NCBI GenBank assembly: GCA_004369085.1
Contig: ML210537.1
Location: 7,231 to 17,767 of the forward strand
Source of the DNA: Coprinopsis marcescibilis
Lineage: Eukaryota; Basidiomycota; Agaricomycetes; Agaricales; Psathyrellaceae
Length of the DNA: 10,537 bases
Reading direction: 5' to 3'
The notes below the pieces were generated by a model. The model was not told the origin of the DNA. It saw only the letters and a program-made list of their open reading frames with translations, and did no database searches. The stretch's first letter is position 1, and every line of letters starts with the position of its first letter. Shown here piece by piece: positions 1 to 7,266 of the stretch. The position numbers and the translations under genes were made by a program.

Positions 1-95
1 TTTTCTAGAACCTTTGTAGATAGGTATATAAGGCCTACTAGGCCATCAAATATGATTAATCTGGAGTTCTCAATCTCATATAGCTGCGCATAATA
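1..95 (+). repeat. 3' end of the 5' LTR of the Copia element
   Basis: These 95 bases match 4516-4610 without a difference. They contain the TATA-like box and a GGCCTACTAGGCC dyad (32-44, six-base arms around one base) just downstream of it. The LTR ends at 95, directly before the primer-binding site. The match to the 3' LTR stops exactly here: base 96 is g, and base 4611 is a. Confidence 0.93.
25..32 (+). promoter_or_regulatory. Candidate TATA box in the 5' LTR
   Basis: TATATAAG lies 185 bp before the gag-pol ATG and is repeated in the 3' LTR at 4540-4547. It is a plausible RNA polymerase II TATA box for the genomic transcript, which would start a few tens of bases downstream. This is inferred from motif and position only. 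Confidence 0.5.
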
Positions 96-107
96 GGTTA
101 TGGGCCC
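96..107 (+). other. Primer-binding site, initiator-Met tRNA anticodon arm (half-tRNA type)
   Basis: GGTTATGGGCCC starts immediately after the LTR end. It is the reverse complement of the anticodon stem-loop of eukaryotic initiator methionine tRNA (GGGCCCAUAACC), not of a tRNA 3' end. This is the arrangement known from Drosophila copia, where a 5' half-tRNA cleaved in the anticodon loop primes minus-strand DNA synthesis. The adjacency to the LTR and 12 complementary bases are visible. The cleavage and priming mechanism is transferred from copia. Confidence 0.8.
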
Positions 108-209
108 TGCACAAGACTAAGGGACACCAAATTCATCGAAGACATCGATACACTCATTATCTTATCTCTCCACTCGCTCTCAACTCTCTCATCGCAGTAA
201 CCTACCACC
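108..209 (+). other. Untranslated leader of the Copia element
   Basis: About 100 bases lie between the primer-binding site and the gag-pol start. They are CT-rich near the end (repeated ctctc/ctcgctctc). I see no ORF of interest. The start codon context ccaccATGt is a strong eukaryotic initiation context, which supports the ATG at 210. Confidence 0.6.
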
Positions 210-3200
210 ATGTCATCGGAATACTCGAATCCATATCGTTTGGAACCGCTGAAGGCCACGAATTGGCTTCCATGGAAGCAACACTTTTTAGCAATTTTGC
301 GTGACCTTGGACTGGAGAAGTGTGTTTTAGAGGATGCTCCGGGATCAGAAAAGGTGGCGAAGGGACAGGATTTGTCGTCGGAGGAAAAAGCAGAGAGGGA
401 GAAGTGGTTGGCAAACGATGCAAAGGCTCGCACTCGTCTCGAGCTGTCTGTTGGAGATAGCGAAATGATTCATCTCAGTGGAGCATCAACAGCAAGACAG
501 ATGTGGAAACAACTCACTCAAGTCAAAGAATCGAAAGGTCGCCTCGGAATACTGGCAACACACCGCCGTCTCTATCGGGCAATGGCAGAAGAAGGTTTCG
601 ACATGGTAGAACATGTATCTACCCTCCGACAACTTCAAGCTGAATTACACAACATGGGAAATCTCGTTAGCGATGAAGATTTCTTCATGATTCTTATCAC
701 CTCACTTCCCGAGTCATGGGATTCATACACATCAGCTTACCTTGGCGCCACTGGGAACTCTCCCACCATCTCTTCATACGAGTTGGTTGCAATTCTATTG
801 GAAGAAGATAGGCGCCGGAAGGGCCGCAGCAAAGAAAGTGCTGCGACAACTCTACAGGCTGGGAAGAAGCCAGGTGGGAAGAGGGATGGAAATTCGAAGG
901 AATGTTTCAATTGTCACAAGAAGGGACATATTCGGGCAGAGTGTTGGGCTAAAGGAGGTGGAAGGGAAGGTCAAGGACCAAAGGGACAAAGAAACCCGAA
1001 CCGAACGCATCAAGCAAATGACACGAGCACATCATTAAACGACGTCACATATATGGCAAACCCAAGCGCTAACAACCCAGATACTTCACGTTATGACTGG
1101 CTACTTGACTCCGGCACCACTTCGCATATCTGCACAGCAAGGGATGCATTTGTCAACTACTACCCCCTCAACGCAAATATACAAGGCATAGGACCAAACC
1201 CAGCAAGGACAGAAGGGCGTGGGACTGTCATCGTTAACTTCGCAGCCAACGGAACAACTCTCAGAAGACACACACTGCGTGATGTGTTACATGTCCCTGA
1301 TGCACCAAACTGCCTGCTTTCCGTCAGTCGCTTCGATGATGCAGGAGGGAAGATTGAATTTGAGAGTGGGAAGTGCATTTTGAAGGATAAAAACGGACGG
1401 ATAGTTGGTGCGGGACACAAACATGGGCGCTTATATCGCCTACATGCAAGGGCTCAGTTGTTGGGACAGGAACGGACAAATTACGCCGCATCAATCAAGC
1501 TGACATGGGACCAGTGGCATCGGCGATATGGTCACCTCTCGTTTTCATCGTTCCAGACGCTTCAGAGGAAGGGGCTAGTTGAAGGTTTTCATGTTGATGA
1601 ATCTTCAATTCCATCGCAAACTTGTGAATCATGCATCAAGTCGAAACATGTGCACCGAAAATTCCCAAAGGAAGCGGAACATCGAGCAGAGTCAGCAGGG
1701 GAAAGGGTTATGTCGGATGTATGGGGACCAGCTCGGAAAACCTCTGTGGGAAAATGGAGGTATTACATCTCGTTTACGGATGATGCAAGCCGATATGTCA
1801 CCGTATTATTTCTTCGAGACAAGTCAGATGCCTTTGAACGCATTAGGGGGCACATCATAACTCTCAAGAACCGTTTTGGCAAAGTACCTCGATTTATGCG
1901 CTTCAACAACGGCAAGGAACTCATCAACGAGAAGCTGAAGAAATTTGCTGAAGAGAATGGTATTGTCATTGAGCCAACAGCACCATATTCACCTTCGCAA
2001 AATGGGGTTGCAGAACGCTTCAATCGGACGCTTTTGGAGTTGGCAAGGGCAATGTTATTCGCAAAGGACTTGCCTGGGTTCTTATGGGATGAAGCAGTCG
2101 CACATGCAGCATATCTACGCAACCGAGCGCCTACCCGAGCCTTGGAAGGCAAAACCCCCTATGAAGCATGGCATGGGACAAAGCCCAGTGTATCCCATTT
2201 GAGAGAATTCGGTTCAGAAGTATGGGTTCTCGATGAACGAGAGGGAAGGTCAAAGTTGGATCCGAAATCGAGGAAAATGGTATTTATGGGGTTTATGGAT
2301 GGTTCTAAATCGATCAGGTACTACGACCCAAGCACCAGGACCATTAAAGTCACGCGCAACTTTGTTTGGAACGAAAATGACGATTTAAAGGAGTTGGAAG
2401 TCACTTATGTTCCGGGTGTGCGGTCTGAGGGGGAGATTTTGAAGGACACAGACTTGCAACCCGAACCTCAGCAACCTCAAGCAAAGGAAGACTCGCCTCC
2501 AGCTTCTACACCCGCTCCAAATGTGTCACACACCAATAACGAACAAACCAGCACCAAAGAACACGGAGATCGCAGGAAACTTCGAGAAAGGAAGAATCCC
2601 ATTGACTACAAGCTCGCAGCAAACCCCCAAGCTCGTAAACCCGCAACCCTTTGCTATACACCATCCCCAGCTTCGACTCCACCACCCCAAATCGACAGAC
2701 CAACAGAATCTTCAAAGACTAGACAGAAGACAACGGAGAAAGCAAATCTTGCATTCGAACAACTCATTCAGGACATAGTGAATGAGGCCGCATTGGTAAC
2801 TAGCGAAGGAGAAGATGCAGACATACCAGCAACAGTCCAGGAGGCATTGGAAGGGCCAGAAAAGGACCAGTGGAAGGCTGCTATGGACGAAGAAGTTAGT
2901 ACCTTGAAGAAGATGGCAACTTGGGTCAAGGGAAAGCTACCTAAGGGCAGGAAAATCGTTGGATGTCGCTGGGTCTTTGCAAAGAAACGAAACGAGCATG
3001 GCAAAGTCATCAAATACAAGGCAAGGCTTGTTGCTCAAGGATACTCACAGAAACCGGGCGAAGACTACGACAGAAACGGTACATTCGCACCAGTCATGCG
3101 ATTCGAATCTCTACGCTTAATTCTGGCACTCGCAGCAGTCAACAACTGGAAGTTACGCCAATTCGACATAAAGGGCGCCTACCTACACGGGAAATTGGAC

Positions 3201-4394
3201 GAAGAAATCTATATGCAGCAACCTCCAGGCTATGAGGATGATACAGACGACGTATGCATCCTTAAGCGCTCGCTTTACGGACTCAAACAGGCTGGCAATG
3301 TGTGGAACCGCGAACTCAACTCCAAAATCGAAGAAATCGGTTTTCAGCAGCTCAAATCCGACTACTGCGTCTATATTCGACGAATCAACAACAACTTCAC
3401 AATTCTACTCGTATGGGTCGACGATATCATCTCTGTCTCAACGACCGACACATTAAATGACCGCATCGAGCAAGAGCTCAAGGGATTCTTTGAAACGAAG
3501 TCATTGGGTCAACCAGACATGATTCTTGGTATTAAGATTCGACAGGAAGACCATGCCATCTCGCTTTCTCAAGCCCACTACATCGACATAATGCTCAAGC
3601 GTTTTAACCTTGAAGACATTACCCCAGCTAGTACGCCTATGGATCCTCATGTCAAGCTCGACGATTTCACAAAGCTCACTCAAGATTCGACTCAGGGGGA
3701 GTCAGATGAGCGTCTACAAGTCGGTTACCTCACCCTCATTGGTTCTCTCATGTATCTTGCACTTGCCACACGACCAGACATCGCATTCGCCGTCGTCAAG
3801 CTGGCGCAATACTCAGCCAAGCCTCAACGGGCTTACTGGACCGCTGTCAAGCGAATCTTTCGCTACCTCAAGTACACTAAGCACCACATCCTCACCTATG
3901 GAGGAGATCTCGACGAGTTGAACCCCAACTTGTACTTCTACTGCGATGCAGATTGGGCCAACAACTACGACCGCAAATCCACCAGCGGATACGTCGTTAC
4001 AGTTGCCGGAGGTGCAGTAGCATGGAACGCAAAGAAACAGGCTACTGTTGCTTTATCCACAGCCGAAGCCGAATACCTCGCTGCAACTCACTCTGCCAAA
4101 CACGTCTTATGGCATCGCTTGCTGCTTCAAGAACTCGGATTCGACTGCCCCGAGACTTCAACTATCTTCTCAGACAATCAAGCCGCAATTGCAATTGCTC
4201 ACCACCCGGAGTTCCACTCCAGAACCAAACATATTGACATCGCTGTTCATTTCATTCGTGACCATGTTGAAAATGGACATTTAGATTTAGTATATGTTTG
4301 CACTCAAGATAATCTTGCTGACTTATTCACTAAAGGATTACCTCGAGATCTTCATTCTTTACTTACATATAGGATAGGTGTATTGTCCGAGTAA
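210..4394 (+). CDS. Copia gag-pol polyprotein (gag, protease, integrase, RT, RNase H)
   Basis: This single 1394-codon frame encodes the capsid protein and all enzymes for retrotransposition through virus-like particles. Order by residue: Copia-type gag (about 10-210, starting with an L-x-x-x-N-W-x-x-W motif); a CCHC zinc knuckle (C232, C235, H240, C245); aspartic protease with DSG at 300-302; integrase zinc finger (H437, H442, C472, C475); integrase core (D503, N566, E602); a Pro/Gln-rich linker (about 745-845); reverse transcriptase (about 900-1140, D986 and the D-D pair 1071-1072 in VWVDD); RNase H (about 1240-1375, including D1246, E1286, D1322). The ATG has a ccacc context and no frameshift separates gag from pol, as is usual for Copia. 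The odd point is N566: it sits exactly 35 residues before E602, where the catalytic Asp belongs (RFNNGKE instead of a typical R-S/T-D-N-G). The frame is otherwise intact, so only integration should be impaired. Confidence 0.95.
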   Translation: MSSEYSNPYRLEPLKATNWLPWKQHFLAILRDLGLEKCVLEDAPGSEKVAKGQDLSSEEKAEREKWLANDAKARTRLELSVGDSEMIHLSGASTARQMWKQLTQVKESKGRLGILATHRRLYRAMAEEGFDMVEHVSTLRQLQAELHNMGNLVSDEDFFMILITSLPESWDSYTSAYLGATGNSPTISSYELVAILLEEDRRRKGRSKESAATTLQAGKKPGGKRDGNSKECFNCHKKGHIRAECWAKGGGREGQGPKGQRNPNRTHQANDTSTSLNDVTYMANPSANNPDTSRYDWLLDSGTTSHICTARDAFVNYYPLNANIQGIGPNPARTEGRGTVIVNFAANGTTLRRHTLRDVLHVPDAPNCLLSVSRFDDAGGKIEFESGKCILKDKNGRIVGAGHKHGRLYRLHARAQLLGQERTNYAASIKLTWDQWHRRYGHLSFSSFQTLQRKGLVEGFHVDESSIPSQTCESCIKSKHVHRKFPKEAEHRAESAGERVMSDVWGPARKTSVGKWRYYISFTDDASRYVTVLFLRDKSDAFERIRGHIITLKNRFGKVPRFMRFNNGKELINEKLKKFAEENGIVIEPTAPYSPSQNGVAERFNRTLLELARAMLFAKDLPGFLWDEAVAHAAYLRNRAPTRALEGKTPYEAWHGTKPSVSHLREFGSEVWVLDEREGRSKLDPKSRKMVFMGFMDGSKSIRYYDPSTRTIKVTRNFVWNENDDLKELEVTYVPGVRSEGEILKDTDLQPEPQQPQAKEDSPPASTPAPNVSHTNNEQTSTKEHGDRRKLRERKNPIDYKLAANPQARKPATLCYTPSPASTPPPQIDRPTESSKTRQKTTEKANLAFEQLIQDIVNEAALVTSEGEDADIPATVQEALEGPEKDQWKAAMDEEVSTLKKMATWVKGKLPKGRKIVGCRWVFAKKRNEHGKVIKYKARLVAQGYSQKPGEDYDRNGTFAPVMRFESLRLILALAAVNNWKLRQFDIKGAYLHGKLDEEIYMQQPPGYEDDTDDVCILKRSLYGLKQAGNVWNRELNSKIEEIGFQQLKSDYCVYIRRINNNFTILLVWVDDIISVSTTDTLNDRIEQELKGFFETKSLGQPDMILGIKIRQEDHAISLSQAHYIDIMLKRFNLEDITPASTPMDPHVKLDDFTKLTQDSTQGESDERLQVGYLTLIGSLMYLALATRPDIAFAVVKLAQYSAKPQRAYWTAVKRIFRYLKYTKHHILTYGGDLDELNPNLYFYCDADWANNYDRKSTSGYVVTVAGGAVAWNAKKQATVALSTAEAEYLAATHSAKHVLWHRLLLQELGFDCPETSTIFSDNQAAIAIAHHPEFHSRTKHIDIAVHFIRDHVENGHLDLVYVCTQDNLADLFTKGLPRDLHSLLTYRIGVLSE

Positions 4395-4401
4395 GGGGGA
4401 G
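4393..4401 (+). other. Polypurine tract of the Copia element
   Basis: AAGGGGGAG overlaps the gag-pol stop codon and directly abuts the TGTTG start of the 3' LTR. This is the expected plus-strand primer position and a typical Copia sequence. Confidence 0.88.
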
Positions 4402-4610
4402 TGTTGTAGATGTACTCGGACGCTGGGATGCGCTCGGCGCCCGCACCAAGCATTTGCTCGAATATTCGATGCGCGCCTATTTCTCCATTTGAATATTTTC
4501 CCGAGTTTCATAGTATTTTCTAGAACCTTTGTAGATAGGTATATAAGGCCTACTAGGCCATCAAATATGATTAATCTGGAGTTCTCAATCTCATATAGCT
4601 GCGCATAATA
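4402..4610 (+). repeat. 3' LTR of the Copia element (complete, 209 bp)
   Basis: It begins TGTTG after the polypurine tract and ends TAATA where identity with the 5' LTR stops. Its U3 part (4402 to about 4540) is not seen in the 5' copy because the window starts too late. Visible items are a perfect 12-bp palindrome TCGAATATTCGA (4458-4469), a TATA-like box (4540-4547) and a GGCCTACTAGGCC dyad (4547-4559). The end is TA rather than the usual CA. The host Gypsy frame supports this boundary: adding TAATA to the host side would place two in-frame TAA stops there. Confidence 0.92.
4540..4547 (+). promoter_or_regulatory. Candidate TATA box in the Copia 3' LTR
   Basis: This is the second copy of the TATATAAG box seen at 25-32. 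From this LTR it could drive read-through transcription into the Gypsy remnant downstream. The role is inferred from motif only. Confidence 0.45.
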
Positions 4611-4611
4611 A

Positions 4612-6144
4612 GATCAATTCCCAAAAGAAGTCAACGTGAACTTGATGAACGTGGACCTTCTTGCTAAGATACTCGATCAACCCGAAGAAAACTTCGATGT
4701 AGGAATGGCAGACAAAATCCAAGACCTACTCAAAGACAAAGAAATTCCGACAGAATTATGGAAAGACCTATCAGATTGGCACACGGAAACAAAAGACGGC
4801 AAGACAGCACTATTCTTCAGAGGAAAAATGTATATTCCTCAGAATCAGGAACTTCGACGCCAGATCATACGCGACCACCATGACTCGACTGACTCGATCC
4901 TCGCTGGACATCCGGGAGAACTCGAAACTTACTACAAAGTCAGTCAGAATTACTGGTTCCCCGGCATCAGAGGAGCAGTACGAGACTACATGAAAGGATG
5001 CACCACTTGTCAACAATTCAAGATCAACCATCGACCACTGAAACCGACCCTTATACCGAACAAATCAACGGGTTCACATCGACCATTTGCTTTTGTTACT
5101 ATGGACGTTATGTCAGGATTACCACCAATTGAAGAAAATGGAACGAAATACAACTCTATCTTGATCCAGGTGGATCAAGGCCTTACAAAGGGGGTGATTT
5201 TCACTCCTTGCAACAAGGAACTCGACGCTGAAACTACGGGAAAAATGATCATCGACACCACGTTTCGACGATTTGGAATTCCAGAACGAATCATCTCTGA
5301 TAGAGGACCAAATTTTGCCGCAAAATCCCACCAAGAAATCTTGAAAAGACTTGGAATCGATTCTCGACTCTCCACGGCCTTCCACCCTCAAACAGATGGC
5401 AACTCCGCACGTGGCCTTCAAGAAGTACAAGCATATCTGGGGATTTACTGCGTCAACCACCCCGAAACCTGGAAAGACCACCTTCCTATGCTCGAATTCA
5501 CATATAACAATTGACGACACGTGGATAATCAGAAGATGCCATTTGAACTAATCATGGGACTACAACCGCAAGGCATTCCAGAAGCCTTCGAAAAATCAAA
5601 CATTCCATCGGTAGAAGAAAGAATGGAAGACCTTACCCTATCTCGGAAAGAAGCAATCGCCGCACATGAACTAGCCCGAAACCGGATGATCACCCGGTCA
5701 CAAAACGACGTCACTCCATTCAAACTTGGAGACAAAGTTTGGCTAGAAGCAAAGAACCTCAACAGACGATACCTGTCCAACAAGATAAGACCAAAACGGG
5801 AAGGACCTTTCGAGATAACAGAAGTCATAGGACCAGTGTCCTATCGCCTCGCACTACCAACTCAATGGAAGATTCATGACGTCTTCCATACCATCTGGTT
5901 ATCTCCTTATACAGAAACCGACATGCACGGTCCTTCACACACCACACCACCACCTGACCTTATCGATGGACAAGAAGAATATGAAGTGGAGGCCATTATC
6001 AATCACAAGAAGCGTGGAAGAGGTCATCTGTTCCTCGTCCAATGGAAAGGATACCCGATATCTGAAGCATCATGGGAACCCCCTCGTCACTTGATCAATG
6101 CCACTCGGATCTTGGAAGATTACAAGAAGTTGTATCGACTATAA
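4612..6144 (+). pseudogene. Chromovirus pol, 3' portion: integrase with chromodomain, interrupted
   Basis: One reading frame runs from the Copia junction to the TAA at 6142-6144, broken only by TGA at 5512-5514. There is no native start here because the N-terminal enzymes are upstream. In the first part, counting residues from 4636, the HHCC zinc finger is visible (about H82, H92, C122, C125), then the DDE core with D157 (TMDVMSG) and D222 (SDRGPNF). The third residue, 35 positions later in HPQTDGNSARG, is Ala (codon 5407-5409) where family members have Glu. After the stop the frame continues with MPFELIMG, a GPF module (residues 95-97 counted from 5521), FHTIWLSPY, and a chromodomain (about 153-205) with aromatic-cage candidates Y154, W175 and W185. 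The enzyme should be inactive even if the stop is read through. Strong family match; the 5' part is missing. Confidence 0.93.
5512..5514 (+). other. In-frame TGA in the Gypsy integrase
   Basis: The frame reads Asn-Asn-stop-Arg-His where relatives have an Asn-Asn-Arg-Arg/Lys-His-like stretch. The simplest explanation is CGA (Arg) to TGA, a C-to-T change at a CpG. Reading continues in the same frame for another 209 codons, so this is a nonsense mutation and not a frameshift or natural end. Confidence 0.88.
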
Positions 6145-6219
6145 AAGACAAGACAAGTTGACACTAAAAACTTCAATCTACTCCAAGATTAACCCAGCTC
6201 AACTCAACCTTCTATAACA
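6145..6219 (+). other. Short spacer between pol and the downstream Gypsy frame
   Basis: 75 non-coding bases separate the pol stop from the next ATG. I see no obvious splice acceptor with a strong polypyrimidine tract, so how the downstream frame would be expressed (reinitiation, spliced or subgenomic RNA) is not shown by the sequence. Confidence 0.5.
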
Positions 6220-7266
6220 ATGTCCCAAAATATCGAAATCACCAACCCCGTCTATTCCGACAAACTCATCTATCCTACTCCCTCTCGACCAGGCCAATAC
6301 AACCTGGAATATCCAACCAAACCCGACGATGAACTCGAACGAAAACAGAATGCCAAACATGCGAATTACGACCATCCCCTTTACAAACCCAAACGATTTG
6401 AACACCCACCCACGAAAGACCACCCCCGACGAGAAGGATTTGATGGAACTTTCCGTACCGCCATCGACAAAGAAGAAAAAGAAATCGCCGAATGGTACTA
6501 TCGGGTCATCGGATCTGATCAGTTCTTTTCTATTCCCACTGATCGATTCGACCCCATGAATGGAGATCAAGACCATTCGGGCGACGCAGACGCCGACACC
6601 TACATTTCTTTTCAACAATTCGTCTATCAAAGAGAACGATTATGCGAGTCGATTCAAGACACAAAAAGACTTCTTCACGACCTACGACAACAATTCTCCG
6701 ACCTCGACTCTTTTGGAAGAACCCTTCAAGAATCATGGACCTATCTCTTGATGCGCTGTGACAAGAAACACCAGAAGAACAAGTTGGAGAAGGAAGAACA
6801 AGAAACAGTAAAGTCAGACGGATCCGTTGTTGAAATAACCCGACCCTCAATCAAGAAACCACCTCCTCAGAATTCGACACCCTCTCCCCAACCTTCGCCC
6901 ACATGCGGAACCAACCACCCTCGAAAGAATCGTCTTTCAAAACCAACAGATTCTCAACCAAAACCCGATCGATCGACCCCGACAACCGACCCCCGAACAA
7001 CAGAAAAAGGAAAAAATGTTGAACGAGGACCAAGCCGAATTCCACACAACTCTGCACCACGTTTTTCTCCAATGGTCAAAGGGAGAAAACAGCCGACTAC
7101 CAACCGATCCCGCAAAACCATTTTACTATCGATCGGACTTGCCAATCCAACTTCCACTATCCGAGATGAAGGACAACGACAAGATACTCGGGAGAACCCT
7201 ACTCCGGGACCTTCTACCATTCGGACACATCAAGAAGACCGTATTCTCAATTTCGGAACAACCTGA
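6220..7266 (+). CDS. Post-integrase ORF of the Gypsy element, N-terminal part (function unknown)
   Basis: I do not recognise a named family. The ATG (context aacaATGt) opens 75 bp after pol, and the frame stays inside the retroelement, ahead of its polypurine tract. Residues 1-125 are rich in Pro, Tyr, Asp and basic residues (for example YDHPLYKPKRFEHPP). Residues about 130-195 look helical with regularly spaced Leu/Ile/Phe/Trp and abundant charge, suggesting a coiled coil. Residues about 200-265 form a Pro/Ser/Thr/Lys-rich low-complexity linker. There is no signal peptide or membrane segment, so it does not look like an envelope protein. After about residue 264 the frame probably stops being the real one: it becomes Arg/Thr/Pro-rich, while the overlapping frame shifted by one base looks more protein-like. 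The listed end is simply this frame's stop. Confidence 0.6.
   Translation: MSQNIEITNPVYSDKLIYPTPSRPGQYNLEYPTKPDDELERKQNAKHANYDHPLYKPKRFEHPPTKDHPRREGFDGTFRTAIDKEEKEIAEWYYRVIGSDQFFSIPTDRFDPMNGDQDHSGDADADTYISFQQFVYQRERLCESIQDTKRLLHDLRQQFSDLDSFGRTLQESWTYLLMRCDKKHQKNKLEKEEQETVKSDGSVVEITRPSIKKPPPQNSTPSPQPSPTCGTNHPRKNRLSKPTDSQPKPDRSTPTTDPRTTEKGKNVERGPSRIPHNSAPRFSPMVKGRKQPTTNRSRKTILLSIGLANPTSTIRDEGQRQDTRENPTPGPSTIRTHQEDRILNFGTT

Larger units (their letters stand above)
1..4610 (+). mobile_element. Ty1/Copia LTR retrotransposon, nearly complete (5' LTR truncated by window edge)
   Basis: In order the sequence shows a partial 5' LTR (1-95), a tRNA-type primer-binding site (96-107), a leader, one long gag-pol frame with integrase before reverse transcriptase (the Copia order), a polypurine tract and a full 209-bp 3' LTR. 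Bases 1-95 are identical to 4516-4610, so about 114 bp of the 5' LTR lie upstream of the window and the whole element should be about 4.7 kb. It is inserted in the same orientation into the pol frame of a Gypsy element that resumes at 4611. The likely 5-bp target duplication begins at 4611 (agatc), but its partner is outside the window. The uninterrupted frame and identical LTR segments suggest a young insertion, although the integrase active site is altered. Confidence 0.95.

Noticed and set aside
98..433. Reverse-strand frames over the Copia gag start
   Set aside because: They lie wholly antisense to the leader and intact gag and show no domain or independent signal; shadow frames.
742..4284. 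Several 60-130 codon frames on both strands inside the Copia polyprotein
   Set aside because: The main frame shows all expected motifs in order throughout, so these are shadows.
4378..4608. 76-codon forward frame across the 3' LTR
   Set aside because: It only spans the polypurine tract and LTR, and its sequence is that of a non-coding LTR.
5119..5828. Reverse-strand frames of 66-133 codons over the Gypsy integrase
   Set aside because: They are antisense to recognised integrase and GPF motifs and have no features of their own.
6199..7220. Reverse-strand frames of 73-143 codons over the post-integrase ORF
   Set aside because: Compositions are those of antisense of Pro/Glu/Lys-rich coding DNA (Phe/Gly/Val-rich low complexity). 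The forward frame has a good start and element context.
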